A stretch of DNA of 64,000 nt, taken from assembly GCF_003149025.1 (NCBI RefSeq), contig NZ_QGDV01000002.1:186001-250000 (forward strand). The letters run 5' to 3'. How positions within the stretch are numbered: position 1 is the stretch's first letter; each line of letters begins with the position of its first letter. The DNA is from Rathayibacter iranicus NCPPB 2253 = VKM Ac-1602. Lineage in GTDB: Bacteria; Actinomycetota; Actinomycetes; Actinomycetales; Microbacteriaceae. Shown here one piece after another: positions 17,977 through 26,941 of this stretch. The translations under genes and the position numbers were made by a program. The notes beneath the pieces are model-generated. The model saw only the letters and a program-made list of their open reading frames with translations, was not told the origin of the DNA and did not search any database.

Positions 17977-20900
17977 ATGCCGCGCGAACGCTCACTCCGC
18001 GATATCGCGCGTCTCGGCTTCGCCGCGCTCGGCGAGACGGGGGCGCGCTTGGCGGAGGCGGAGGAGCGAGCCGGACGCGACCTTGAGTCCGTGCTGCCAT
18101 CCTTCGCCGCTGTCGCCGACCCGGATGCTGCGCTGAGCGCTCTGATCAGTGTGCTCCGTCGGCATCGCGACCGGATGAACGAGGTCCTGGCCGACGACGA
18201 AGCACTCACTCGGCTTCTGCTCGTGATCGGCGCCTCCTCCGGTCTTGCCGATTTCCTCCAGCGTCGGCCGGACGAACTCACGAGCTTCCTGGAGCCGGTG
18301 CCGTCCCTGCCCGGACGCGCCGAGTTCGTGGGCGAACTGCTCGACTCGGTGGGAGCCGTCGATGGCTTCTCGACGCTGCGGGAGGAGGCGGGATGGACGG
18401 CGCTGCGTGTGCGGTACCGGCGCTTGCTCACTCGTATCGTGGTGCACGACATCAGCCAGCCCGATCCGGTCGCAGCGATCGACCGCGTCACGCGCGCACT
18501 CGCCGACCTTGCTGGAGCTGCGCTGGAGGCCGCACTCGCCGTCGCTCGCACCGAGCTTGTCGAGGGCACGGGCCCCGGTCGATTCCCTCGCGGCGAGGTG
18601 GCAGCGACCCGATTCGCCGTCATCGGGATGGGCAAGGCCGGCGCCTCCGAACTCAACTACGTCAGCGACGTCGACGTGATCTTCGTCGCCGAGGGGGATC
18701 CCGAGCGTGAGCTCTCGAACGCGCGTGCTCTTGACATCGCGACACGCCTCGCCGTCCTGCTCATGCGCGGAACCTCGGCGCCCGCAGTGGAGCCCGAGCT
18801 GTGGGAAGTCGACCCGAATCTTCGTCCAGAGGGCAAGCAGGGCGCGCTCGTGCGCACTCTCGAGTCGCACATCACCTACTACGACCGCTGGGCCAAGAGT
18901 TGGGAGTTCCAGGCCCTGCTCAAGGCTCGCCCGCTCGCCGGCGACCCAGAGCTAGGCCGTGCCTACGTCAACGCCGTCGCCCCCAAGGTGTGGTCGAGCG
19001 CTTCCCGGGAGAATTTCGTCGAGTCCGTCCAGCGGATGCGCGAGCGAGTCACGGAACACATCCCGCAGAAGGACGTGCATTATCAGATCAAGCTCGGGCC
19101 TGGCGGACTGCGCGACATCGAATTCACGGTCCAGCTGCTCCAGCTCGTGCACGGGCAGACCGATGACGAGATCCACATGCCTGGCACGCTCCTTGCCCTG
19201 GGCGCGCTCGCCGAACGTGGCTATATCGGACGGTCGGCAGCGGAGGAGTTCGCGCAGGATTACCGCGCGCTGCGCCTCCTCGAGCACCGCCTCCAGCTGC
19301 GTCAGCTCCGGCGCACGCATCTCATGCCGCGCGACGAGCACGAGCTGCGCACGCTGGCTCGTTCCAGTGGCCTCGCGCGCACGGCCGAGGAGCTGCTCCA
19401 GGTCTGGAACGGCATTAAGCATCGGGTGCGCGGCTTGCATGAGCGCCTGTTCTACCGCCCCCTGCTCTCGGCCGTTGCGGCGCTCCCGGAGGGCGGCGCC
19501 GAGCTCTCGACGGGCCAGGCGGAGGCGCGCCTCGCGGCGATTGGCTTCGCGGACTCGCGCGGCGCTCTCGGCCACATCGCGGCGATGACGTCCGGCGTCT
19601 CGCGGCGCGCGAGCATTCAGCGCCACCTGGCGCCGGTCATGCTGCAGTGGTTCGCCGACGGCGCCGACCCTGACTACGGTCTGCTCGCCTTCCGTCGGCT
19701 CAGCGATGCCCTCGGCGGTACGCCGTGGTTCCTACGGATGCTGCGCGACTCCTCCGGGGCGGCGAAGCGACTCACGACGGTTCTCTCGGGCTCGCGCTTT
19801 GTCGGGGAGCTGCTCGACCGCATTCCGGAGTCGGCCGCGTGGCTCGAAGACGACGACGCCCTCCGCCCGCGCGGCGCCCCGCAGCTCGATGAGGAGGTGC
19901 GCGCGGTCCTGTCCCGCCACGAGACTCCCGACGCGGTCGCCTCCGTCCTGCGCTCGATGCGCAGACGCGAGGTGTTGCGGACGGCGATGGGGGGCGTGCT
20001 CGGACTGAGCACGATCGAGGAGATCGCGGCAAGCCTCACCGACATCATCAGTGCCTTGCTGAGCGGCGTGCTCACGGCGATCCGGCGTGGCAGTGCGACC
20101 CGGCCGGGCGCGGAGGCGGAGTTCGCGATCATCGGCATGGGGCGCTACGGGGGCGCAGAGCTCGGCTTCGGCTCCGACGCCGACGTGATGTACGTCCAGC
20201 GCCCCGGCGCCGCCGAGCCGCACCAAGCGCAGCTGTACTCGCAATTCCTCGTCGCCGAGCTGGTGCGCCTCACCGAGGACTCGCGCCTCCCGCTCGACCT
20301 CGACGCCAACTTGCGGCCCGAGGGGAAGAACGGACCGCTGGTGCGGTCGCTCGACTCCTACCGTGCCTACTACGCCCGCTGGTCGCTGACCTGGGAGGCG
20401 CAGGCTCTGCTGAGGGCCAGGGGAGTGGCGGGCGATCGGGCGCTGATCGACGACTTCGAGAAACTGGCCGACGATGTCCGCTACCCGGGCACGATCTCGG
20501 ACCGCGACATCCGCGAGGTCAAGCGGATCAAGGCCCGCGTCGAAAACGAGCGGCTGCCGCAGGGCGCCGACCCGCGTCGGCACCTCAAGCTCGGTCGCGG
20601 CTCGCTGAGCGACGTGGAGTGGCTGGTACAGCTCCTGCAGCTGCAGCACGCGCGCCGGATGCCATCGTTGCGCACGACCTCCACGCTCACGGCCCTCGCG
20701 GTCGCGGAGAGCGAGGGACTGGTCGGTGCGCACGATGCCGAACGCCTCCGTGCAGCATGGCTGCTCGCCTCCCGCGTGCGCTCGGGGACGACCCTGTGGC
20801 CGAACCGCACGAGCGACGTCCTCCCGACCGACCGCCGCCAGCTCGACGGTGTCGCGCGCCTGCTGGAGTACCCGGCCGGCTCAGCGACGGCCCTGGAGGA

Positions 20901-20991
20901 CGACTACCTCGGCGTGACCCGCCGCTCGCGGGCAGTCTTCGAGCGGCTGTTCTACGGGCCTGCGGCGGGGGATGTGCCCACCTCCAGCTGA
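17977..20991 (+). CDS. glnE: Bifunctional glutamine synthetase adenylyltransferase/adenylyl-removase
   Basis: Controls GlnA1 by attaching or removing AMP at its regulatory tyrosine. The 1004-residue protein has two nucleotidyltransferase domains: the N-terminal adenylyl-removing one with GMGKAGASELNYVSDVDVIF near residue 216 and the C-terminal adenylylating one with GMGRYGGAELGFGSDADVMY near residue 716. Both keep the G-G-x-x-E-L..SD-D core. Each is followed by a helical domain (LKLGPGGLRDIEFTVQLLQL-type and LKLGRGSLSDVEWLVQLLQL). It is co-transcribed with glnA2, the arrangement also seen in mycobacteria, where glnA1 lies beside it; here an extra gene intervenes. Confidence 0.96.
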   Translation: MPRERSLRDIARLGFAALGETGARLAEAEERAGRDLESVLPSFAAVADPDAALSALISVLRRHRDRMNEVLADDEALTRLLLVIGASSGLADFLQRRPDELTSFLEPVPSLPGRAEFVGELLDSVGAVDGFSTLREEAGWTALRVRYRRLLTRIVVHDISQPDPVAAIDRVTRALADLAGAALEAALAVARTELVEGTGPGRFPRGEVAATRFAVIGMGKAGASELNYVSDVDVIFVAEGDPERELSNARALDIATRLAVLLMRGTSAPAVEPELWEVDPNLRPEGKQGALVRTLESHITYYDRWAKSWEFQALLKARPLAGDPELGRAYVNAVAPKVWSSASRENFVESVQRMRERVTEHIPQKDVHYQIKLGPGGLRDIEFTVQLLQLVHGQTDDEIHMPGTLLALGALAERGYIGRSAAEEFAQDYRALRLLEHRLQLRQLRRTHLMPRDEHELRTLARSSGLARTAEELLQVWNGIKHRVRGLHERLFYRPLLSAVAALPEGGAELSTGQAEARLAAIGFADSRGALGHIAAMTSGVSRRASIQRHLAPVMLQWFADGADPDYGLLAFRRLSDALGGTPWFLRMLRDSSGAAKRLTTVLSGSRFVGELLDRIPESAAWLEDDDALRPRGAPQLDEEVRAVLSRHETPDAVASVLRSMRRREVLRTAMGGVLGLSTIEEIAASLTDIISALLSGVLTAIRRGSATRPGAEAEFAIIGMGRYGGAELGFGSDADVMYVQRPGAAEPHQAQLYSQFLVAELVRLTEDSRLPLDLDANLRPEGKNGPLVRSLDSYRAYYARWSLTWEAQALLRARGVAGDRALIDDFEKLADDVRYPGTISDRDIREVKRIKARVENERLPQGADPRRHLKLGRGSLSDVEWLVQLLQLQHARRMPSLRTTSTLTALAVAESEGLVGAHDAERLRAAWLLASRVRSGTTLWPNRTSDVLPTDRRQLDGVARLLEYPAGSATALEDDYLGVTRRSRAVFERLFYGPAAGDVPTSS

Positions 20992-21047
20992 GGACGCTCG
21001 CGGATCGAGGACGCGCGTCTGCGCCAGTCGCGGCACGACCAGGTCAG

Positions 21048-22223
21048 CTACACCCACCCTCGGCTCTTAAGTTCGGCCGCAAGGCGGGCCCCAATGTGCG
21101 ACGCAAACTGCGTCTTGATGTGCTGGCCGTCGTGGGTGAGCTGCGGGGCGAGCGCGTCCTCAAGGCGGTTGTCTCGGTCGGACTTGTAGGTGTAGCCGTT
21201 GATGGTCACCGGTGTCGTGCCCTCGGTCAGGCCAGCGACGCCCATGAGGCTGTCCTGGATCCAGTGGCGGAGGTCGTAGTAGAGGTTGGGGTAGATGCGT
21301 GCGAGTTCGTGCTCCACGTTCCACACGACGTAGTGCTTCTCGCGACGGTTCTTATTGACATCATTCAGTGCTGGCAGGTTGCCGTCGATCAGCCACGGGC
21401 TGGGGCCGCCATCATTTGCCCGGATCAGGGATCCAACCAGCAGGGTCCGCTTCACGGTCGAGCGCTGAGCCTCGACCATCGCGCAGGTCGCCGTGACGCA
21501 TCGACCGACCGCCTGCCGGATGGTCTCGCCGGGCATCGCCACGGAGTCATTGACCGCGGAACCGATGATCTGGACGGCATCCCCGTAGAGCTTCTGGTCG
21601 TCGCTGACGAACCACATGGACGTCACGTCCGTGATGACAGTGCCTGGGGTGGAACGCAAGAAAAAGTAGGTGCTGCCGTCGCTCGTGCTCTGATGTTGGA
21701 GGGTTCCGTGGATCGCGGTAGTCCCACTCGATGTCACGACGGTGAGAGTGCCTGCGTCCGCAGGTATAGGCCCGGCCGTCGTGCGGAAGCGGACGTCCGC
21801 GACGAGAGTCGCGTAGGGGCTGTTGGTCGCGGGGAAGGTCTGCGCCGCCCCTTGCATCGTGAACAGGGGAGTGATCGCGCCGGCACGGAGCGCGGCTTCC
21901 TCGGACGTGCTTCCGCCGAGCGCGCGCACGATGACGCTTGCGGTGGGTAGCTCCTGGTCGAGGAAGTACGGCCATGACTTCTCGTACGCAACGTCGCCTT
22001 GGGGCGAGGATCGCCCCAACATGTGCGAATCGCCTCGAACAATCACGTGACTCGGGTCGGGGACCATCACGGAAGGGAGAGTGGAAGGCGGCGGCAGATG
22101 AATCGAGTGGTAGGGGTTCACGAACGGGGATCCGGCCGGCAGCGTGTAGGGCCAGTCACCAGGGTCGTTGTTGCTCAACGAAGAGTCCTTCCAGGTCGGT
22201 GCCGCGGCCGGTTCAGTTTGCAC
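21048..22223 (-). CDS. SGNH-hydrolase-like protein, possibly truncated at its N-terminus
   Basis: A 391-residue protein with no signal peptide. Blocks of the SGNH/GDSL hydrolase fold appear in order: VIVRGDSHM (Gly64-Asp65-Ser66), RALGGSTSEEAA, IRANDGG, and close to the C-terminus HDGQH (Asp365, His368), the usual D-x-x-H pair. The middle, Thr/Ser-rich part looks like a beta insertion. The GTG start is weak: there is no clear ribosome binding site, and the frame stays open upstream to about 22299 with protein-like sequence (AELPQLSSTV), so the gene may have lost its true 5' end. It separates glnE from glnA1 and looks acquired. Substrate unknown. Confidence 0.6.
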   Translation of the reverse strand: MQTEPAAAPTWKDSSLSNNDPGDWPYTLPAGSPFVNPYHSIHLPPPSTLPSVMVPDPSHVIVRGDSHMLGRSSPQGDVAYEKSWPYFLDQELPTASVIVRALGGSTSEEAALRAGAITPLFTMQGAAQTFPATNSPYATLVADVRFRTTAGPIPADAGTLTVVTSSGTTAIHGTLQHQSTSDGSTYFFLRSTPGTVITDVTSMWFVSDDQKLYGDAVQIIGSAVNDSVAMPGETIRQAVGRCVTATCAMVEAQRSTVKRTLLVGSLIRANDGGPSPWLIDGNLPALNDVNKNRREKHYVVWNVEHELARIYPNLYYDLRHWIQDSLMGVAGLTEGTTPVTINGYTYKSDRDNRLEDALAPQLTHDGQHIKTQFASHIGARLAAELKSRGWV

Positions 22224-22640
22224 AATGACGACCGTCCACGACGAAGGCTGAACAGTGCTGCTCAGCTGGGGAAGTTCCGCAACGGAGAACGGCCGTCGCT
22301 ATCAGAGGTGCGCGACGATGTGCCGCGTGCTGCGGGGTGGGCAGCTCGCCGAGGAGGCTATCGCTGCTCGCGACGACGCCCAGTCCCGCGGCGCGACGCG
22401 CGTGACGTGTAACGGTTCGGGGGTGTCGCGGAGGAGCGGCGAACGAGAGCCGGCCCGGGGCCAACCAGCGAACAGGCAGCACGCTTCGCCCTCGACCCCC
22501 CCCGTGTGAGGAATGGCGCGTGCTGGGGTCTGACGCGACCTGCCGCTTTACGCGCTGACGAGGTACGGCCACCGCTGAAGCAGTAGTGGCTCCCACCCGA
22601 ATTCACGACTGCCTGCGGGAACACGTGGCCCGACACAGAC
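22224..22640 (-). other. Intergenic remnant region between the SGNH-like gene and glnA1
   Basis: About 415 bp. The minus-strand frame of the SGNH-like gene continues open from 22223 to about 22299. Beyond that only short, unrecognised frames are found. It may hold the lost beginning of that gene. No insertion sequence ends are visible. Confidence 0.4.
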
Positions 22641-22690
22641 GAGTCCGCACGAGCGGCCGTTGCACAGGTGCTGGCCGCTCGTGCGGACTC
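22641..22690 (-). terminator. Terminator of glnA1
   Basis: GAGTCCGCACGAGCGGCC (22641-22658) and its exact complement (22673-22690) form an 18-bp perfect stem with a 14-nt loop, 36 bp after the glnA1 stop. There is no U-run. Confidence 0.8.
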
Positions 22691-22726
22691 GATGCGGACT
22701 GACTCCGCTATTTCCGCGGGATCTCG

Positions 22727-24151
22727 CTAGACCCCGTAGTACAACTCGAACTCGAACGGGTGCGGGCGCTGCGCGAGGGGCTTAATCTCCTTCTCGCGCT
22801 TGTACTCGATCCAGGTGTCGATGAGTTCCTGGGTGAACACGCCACCCTGAAGCAGGAAGTCGTGGTCGGCCTCAAGGGCGTCGAGCGCCTCACCGAGGGT
22901 CGCAGGGACCTGCGGAATGAGCTTGGCCTCCTCGGGGGGCAACTCGTAGAGATCCTTATCGACCGGCTCATGCGGCTCAATGCGGTTCTTAATGCCATCC
23001 AGTCCCGCCATCAGCTGGGCGGCGAACGCGAGGTACGGGTTCCCCGAGGCGTCCGGCGCGCGGAACTCAATGCGCTTCGCCTTCGGGTTTGTGCCGGTGA
23101 TCGGGATGCGGATCGACGCGGACCGATTGCCGGCCGAGTAGACGAGGTTGACCGGCGCCTCGAAGCCCGGGATGAGACGGTGGTACGAGTTGACCGTCGG
23201 GTTGGTGAACGCGAGGACAGCGGGGGCATGCTTGAGCAGGCCGCCGATGTACCAGCGCGCGACATCCGAGAGTCCGCCGTAGCCGTTCTCGTCGTAGAAC
23301 AGCGGCGTGCCGTCGTTCCAGAGCGACTGGTGGGTGTGCATTCCCGAGCCGTTGTCGCCGAAAAGGGGCTTGGGCATGAATGTAGCGGTCTTGCCCCACT
23401 GCTCGGCCGTGTTCTTGACGATGTATTTGAACTTCAGAATGTCGTCGGCTGCGTGCACCATCGTGTCGAAGCGGTAGTTGATCTCGGCCTGGCCACCCGT
23501 ACCCACTTCGTGGTGGGAGCGCTCGAGGATGAGCCCGGCGTCGATCAGCTTCAGGCAAATGTCGTCGCGGAGATCGGCCTGCTTATCCACCGGGCTCACC
23601 GGGAAGTAGCCGCCCTTATAGGGGGTCTTGTTGCCGAGGTTGCCGCCCTCCTCGACGCGTCCCGAGTTCCAAGCGCCCTCAACCGAGTCGACGGAGTGGA
23701 ATGCGGAATTCTGCGTGACCTCGTAGCGGACGTCGTCGAAGATGTAGAACTCGGCCTCGGGGGCGAAGAACGCGGTGTCGGCTATGCCGGTCGACGCGAG
23801 ATACTTCTCGGCCTTTTTGGCGACCTGGCGAGGATCCTTGGAGTAGATCTCACCGTTGCGCGGGTTGTAGATGTCGAAGACGAGGATCAGCGTGCGCTCG
23901 ATGCGGAACGGATCCACGTAGGCGGTGGTCACGTCAGGGATCAGCTGCATGTCCGATTCGTGGATGTTCGCGAATCCGCGGATCGACGACCCGTCGAAGA
24001 GCTGGCCGACGGAGAAGAATTCCTCGTCGACAGTCGAGGCGGGGATGTTGAAGTGCTGCTGGACACCGGGAAGATCGGTGAACCGGATGTCGAGGAACTT
24101 GACGTCCGTGTCCTTGATGAACGTGAGCACCTCGGAAGAATCTTTAAACAT
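22727..24151 (-). CDS. glnA1: Glutamine synthetase type I-beta
   Basis: Main ammonium-assimilating enzyme, making glutamine from glutamate, ammonia and ATP. The 474-residue protein has [71 protein letters not shown] and [20 protein letters not shown]. The adenylylation loop [11 protein letters not shown] carries Tyr402, the target of GlnE in this window. An ATG with GGAGAC upstream starts the gene. A four-box GlnR-type operator lies upstream, so transcription is probably set by nitrogen supply and activity by GlnE. Confidence 0.98.
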   Translation of the reverse strand: MFKDSSEVLTFIKDTDVKFLDIRFTDLPGVQQHFNIPASTVDEEFFSVGQLFDGSSIRGFANIHESDMQLIPDVTTAYVDPFRIERTLILVFDIYNPRNGEIYSKDPRQVAKKAEKYLASTGIADTAFFAPEAEFYIFDDVRYEVTQNSAFHSVDSVEGAWNSGRVEEGGNLGNKTPYKGGYFPVSPVDKQADLRDDICLKLIDAGLILERSHHEVGTGGQAEINYRFDTMVHAADDILKFKYIVKNTAEQWGKTATFMPKPLFGDNGSGMHTHQSLWNDGTPLFYDENGYGGLSDVARWYIGGLLKHAPAVLAFTNPTVNSYHRLIPGFEAPVNLVYSAGNRSASIRIPITGTNPKAKRIEFRAPDASGNPYLAFAAQLMAGLDGIKNRIEPHEPVDKDLYELPPEEAKLIPQVPATLGEALDALEADHDFLLQGGVFTQELIDTWIEYKREKEIKPLAQRPHPFEFELYYGV

Positions 24152-24200
24152 GCAAAGGTCTCCAATGGCGTAACGGGTGGCTGCAGAGCGCAGCCGTTTC

Positions 24201-24206
24201 AGGGTA
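24201..24206 (-). promoter_or_regulatory. -10 hexamer of glnA1
   Basis: TACCCT on the minus strand, 10 nt downstream of the GlnR-type operator; transcription would start near 24194, leaving a leader of about 43 nt. Confidence 0.5.
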
Positions 24207-24216
24207 GTGATGGGCG

Positions 24217-24254
24217 GTTTCCCCGCCGTGTCCCTTCTGTTTCCGGTATGTTAC
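24217..24254 (-). promoter_or_regulatory. Four-box GlnR-type operator of glnA1
   Basis: Read on the minus strand: GTAAC-n6-GAAAC-n6-GACAC-n6-GAAAC, all spacers exactly 6 nt. The actinobacterial GlnR consensus is GTNAC-n6-GAAAC repeated; only one base of the third box departs from it. The position just upstream of the -10 hexamer, over the -35 region, is typical of activation by GlnR. Confidence 0.8.
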
Positions 24255-24305
24255 GCGGCCGCCACGGGGGTTCGCTCCGCGTGGCTCGTCCCACGTGTCC
24301 GGCGA

Positions 24306-24311
24306 TAGAGT
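24306..24311 (+). promoter_or_regulatory. -10 hexamer of the RDD gene (leaderless)
   Basis: TAGAGT, 6 nt before the ATG at 24318. Confidence 0.5.
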
Positions 24312-24317
24312 CGGAGG

Positions 24318-24740
24318 ATGCCAGGAGCCGACCGAAGGACCTTCGCTGACGCCGCCCCAAGTGAGTACCCGGGGGAGCGCCTAGGTCTTCCTCAGGATGG
24401 CCGCCTCTCCATTGGCCGCTCTGGACGCCGCATCGCCGCGCTGGCCGTTGACTTCGCTCTTTCTGCCCTGATCTCGTTCGCGTTCTTCGACTACGACCGT
24501 TGGGCAAGCCTGCTGCTGTTCGTCCTGCTGCAAGCGGTCTTCATCCCGACCATCGGCGGCAGCCCCGGCCATCGACTGCTCGGGATGCGCGTCATTCGGC
24601 TCGGCGGAGGCTGGGTGGGTGTGTGGCGTCCGCTGGTGCGCTCGGTGCTGCTGGCAGTGCTCGTGCCCGCCCTAGTTTGGGACTCGGACCAGCGGGGCTT
24701 CCACGACAAGGTGGCCGGTACCGTGCTGGTGCGCTACTGA
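24318..24740 (+). CDS. RDD family membrane protein
   Basis: A 140-residue protein with the RDD pattern: GRRIAALAVDFALSALISF (the R..D of the first helix), a second hydrophobic stretch LLLFVLLQAVFIPTIGG, SPGHRLLGMRVIRL, a third helix and a terminal RGFHDKVAGTVLV. Function unknown in general; some members are linked to ion exchange. The position beside glnA1 and the DUF4191 gene is common in actinobacteria. Confidence 0.88.
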   Translation: MPGADRRTFADAAPSEYPGERLGLPQDGRLSIGRSGRRIAALAVDFALSALISFAFFDYDRWASLLLFVLLQAVFIPTIGGSPGHRLLGMRVIRLGGGWVGVWRPLVRSVLLAVLVPALVWDSDQRGFHDKVAGTVLVRY

Positions 24741-24825
24741 CGGGCCTTCCCGAACACGGAGCCGACCCTTCGCAGACACGGAACGGGACGGGAATGGCTG
24801 CCAGCGGCCCACAGTCTCGTGAAGG

Positions 24826-25536
24826 TCAGCGCGAGCGCTGCGGCCGCACCTTGAAGGGATCGACGCCTTTGGGGATCGGCAGTGAGGTATTGAGGGAAGC
24901 AAGACGATTCTTGACCGCAAGGACCTCGGCCTTGGTCAGAACCTTTTTCGTCTTTGCAAGGCGGCTGGGGACTCTGTGCAGCGGCACGGCGTCAGCATCC
25001 GGGCCCACGGTGACGAAGGTCACGGGTACGTTCGGCAGGATGCGGGTAACCTTGCGTCGCTCGTCCTCGAGCATCCGCTTGGTGCGACCGGCGGGGCCCT
25101 CCGCGATCAGCACGACACCGCCGCGACCGACCGCTCGATAGACCGCGTCCTGGGTCTTGCCGTTCACGGCAACCGGCATCTCGCCGCCGGTCCACGTGCC
25201 GCGAAGTCCGCTTCGCAGGACCGCGCCGACCGCGCCGGGCTGGCCAGCAATCTGGCCGTAGGCCGCACGTTCTGCACGGCGGGAGAGAACCGCGAGGCCG
25301 GATACGAGACCCGCCATGACGCCCACGAGAATCCAGAGAGCGATGACGAAGCCGTTGCCGTTCCCAAGCACGATACCGAGAAGGACGCCGAGAAGGATCG
25401 GGAGCAGGAGCGCGAGGAGGATGATCCAGACGGCGCTGCTGTCGTAGCGGCGGGTCATCTGGAACACCTGCCACATCTGCTTGAGACGTCCTGGTTCCTT
25501 GGCCGCCTTCGTCGACGGTTCCGTGCTGCGTGCCAT
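24826..25536 (-). CDS. DUF4191 family membrane protein
   Basis: A 236-residue protein: a basic cytoplasmic start (LKQMWQVFQMTRRYD), two adjacent hydrophobic helices (about residues 35-80) and a soluble C-terminal half with QPGAVGAVLRSGLRGTW and VGRGGVVLIAEGPAGR. This is the DUF4191 pattern, found beside lipA/lipB and glnA in many actinobacteria. Function unknown. The ATG is supported by TATCCT 7 nt upstream. lipA and lipB, which often lie on its far side, are absent. Confidence 0.88.
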   Translation of the reverse strand: MARSTEPSTKAAKEPGRLKQMWQVFQMTRRYDSSAVWIILLALLLPILLGVLLGIVLGNGNGFVIALWILVGVMAGLVSGLAVLSRRAERAAYGQIAGQPGAVGAVLRSGLRGTWTGGEMPVAVNGKTQDAVYRAVGRGGVVLIAEGPAGRTKRMLEDERRKVTRILPNVPVTFVTVGPDADAVPLHRVPSRLAKTKKVLTKAEVLAVKNRLASLNTSLPIPKGVDPFKVRPQRSR

Positions 25537-25543
25537 GCGGTCA

Positions 25544-25549
25544 AGGATA
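25544..25549 (-). promoter_or_regulatory. -10 hexamer of the DUF4191 gene (leaderless)
   Basis: TATCCT on the minus strand, 7 nt before the ATG at 25536. Confidence 0.5.
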
Positions 25550-25679
25550 CCGAGCGAGCGCGAGGCGGCGGACCCTGTCAGCGTGATCGCGCTCCTCCAC
25601 AGGCGAACGCTCGTGCGATTCGTCCACAGAATGTCGCCGGAGCCGCCTGCTCCCGCGGAGCCTGGACCACGCTCGGAGT

Positions 25680-26918
25680 ATGAGATCGAGGAGCGCCGGG
25701 CGGCGCAGCAAGATCGGCGGTTACCGGGTCGTCGAGCGGACGCCGCGCGGTCTTGTCCTCGTGAACGAAGACGGCTCGGAGTTTGCCGGGCGGCGGCTTA
25801 GGCCACGCGAGGCCGAGGCGGTTCGCGAGTCGCCGATGGCCCGTCTCCCGGCCCATCGACATCGGGAGGCCATCGTCGGGATCGTGCCTTCCCGCGGACG
25901 GCGTGTGGTCGTCGCCACGCCGTCCACGGTCGCCACAGGCGAGCAGCTGCTTGCAGGGGAGCGACCACTGCGGCTGGGGGCCGCGATCACTCTCCTCGGA
26001 CCCGTGATCGGAGCGGTCCGCTCCGCGGGAGCCGTCGGCGTGCACTTGGCACCGACCGCCGCCGATATCGGGCTGACCTCAGAGGGCCGGCCTGTGTTAC
26101 TCCTGACGACTCCCTCCGTACCATCCCCTCGGGAGACGCGGGCTGCGCTGCGGCGGCTGCTGACCGAGGTGAGCGTACGCTGCGCTGAATTGCCCGTCAC
26201 GCTCCTCTTAGAGCAGGGTGACCTCCTTGCGCTCGAGGGTCGGCTCTATGGACTTGCGGATCCCGAGGGCATCGGCTTGGTCCGCCTCAGCGCAGGGACG
26301 ACCACCACGTCCGTCCGACGACGTGAGCACACTCGTTCTTCAGCTGCACGCCACAGGCGGCGGCATCCTCTCGACGGCTGGCGATCCCGAGTCCAGGACG
26401 TCGCAGTGCGGCGTCGCGGCCCTCTGCTTGCGGCCGCCGTCATCATGCTCGGCGCGGTCATTGCGGGAGTCCTCGGGACCCCGCCGTCCGGCCGAGCCGA
26501 TCATTCCCGCACCCCGACCACCGCGTCCCCTTCTCGCAGTCCAGTGTCCGAACCCCCCGCCACGCAGGCGCCGTTCGTCGGTATGCCGTCTTCGCCCGGG
26601 TCCGCGGGGAGGGCGCAGACTCCGGCCGAAGCGGAGGAGGCAGCGCACCTGCTCGTCGAGGCCGCACTGGCCTGCTCCGACGCCGACTGCCGTCGAGCGT
26701 TGACCACTGCGGAGTCACCGTTACGCACGGCCGCGGACGCACTCGCCGAGCACCTACCGGCGGGTGTTGGTGTCGGGGTGGTCCTGGCCGACGTGAACGG
26801 TTCCTCCGCAGTGGTCGACCTCGAGACGGCCCCGGGCACAACAGCGGCCTCCGTCCTGATCATCAGGACGGAGGCCGGGTGGCTTATCCGCGATGTCTAT
26901 GCCGGAGCCGCACCGTGA
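25680..26918 (+). CDS. Membrane protein with pseudokinase-like N-terminus
   Basis: A 412-residue protein. Residues 11-150 resemble a worn protein-kinase fold: IGGYRVVERTPRGLVLV could be the glycine loop and VHLAPTAADIGLTSEGRPVLL looks like the 'H.D..P.N..L...G.PVL' catalytic segment with the catalytic Asp replaced. One membrane helix follows (about 245-265, LLAAAVIMLGAVIAGVLG), then a Pro/Ser/Thr-rich linker and a C-terminal domain of about 100 residues (AEEAAHLLVEAALACSDADC to GWLIRDVYAG) of NTF2-like appearance. The kinase resemblance is by eye and weak. It is convergent with sucB. Confidence 0.7.
   Translation: MRSRSAGRRSKIGGYRVVERTPRGLVLVNEDGSEFAGRRLRPREAEAVRESPMARLPAHRHREAIVGIVPSRGRRVVVATPSTVATGEQLLAGERPLRLGAAITLLGPVIGAVRSAGAVGVHLAPTAADIGLTSEGRPVLLLTTPSVPSPRETRAALRRLLTEVSVRCAELPVTLLLEQGDLLALEGRLYGLADPEGIGLVRLSAGTTTTSVRRREHTRSSAARHRRRHPLDGWRSRVQDVAVRRRGPLLAAAVIMLGAVIAGVLGTPPSGRADHSRTPTTASPSRSPVSEPPATQAPFVGMPSSPGSAGRAQTPAEAEEAAHLLVEAALACSDADCRRALTTAESPLRTAADALAEHLPAGVGVGVVLADVNGSSAVVDLETAPGTTAASVLIIRTEAGWLIRDVYAGAAP
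26846..26876 (-). terminator. 31-bp perfect palindrome, candidate terminator of sucB
   Basis: GGCCTCCGTCCTGAT and ATCAGGACGGAGGCC flank a single C. It lies within the last 25 codons of the upstream-strand gene and 66 bp past the sucB stop, so it could end sucB transcription from inside the convergent coding region. A regulatory site is an alternative. Confidence 0.55.
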
Positions 26919-26941
26919 CGGGCCGACTCAGCGCTGATACC

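Noticed and set aside
20619-21950. Plus-strand open frame over the end of glnE and the SGNH-like gene
   Set aside because: The first half is out of frame with glnE and the second half is antisense to the SGNH-like gene; no family-like sequence.
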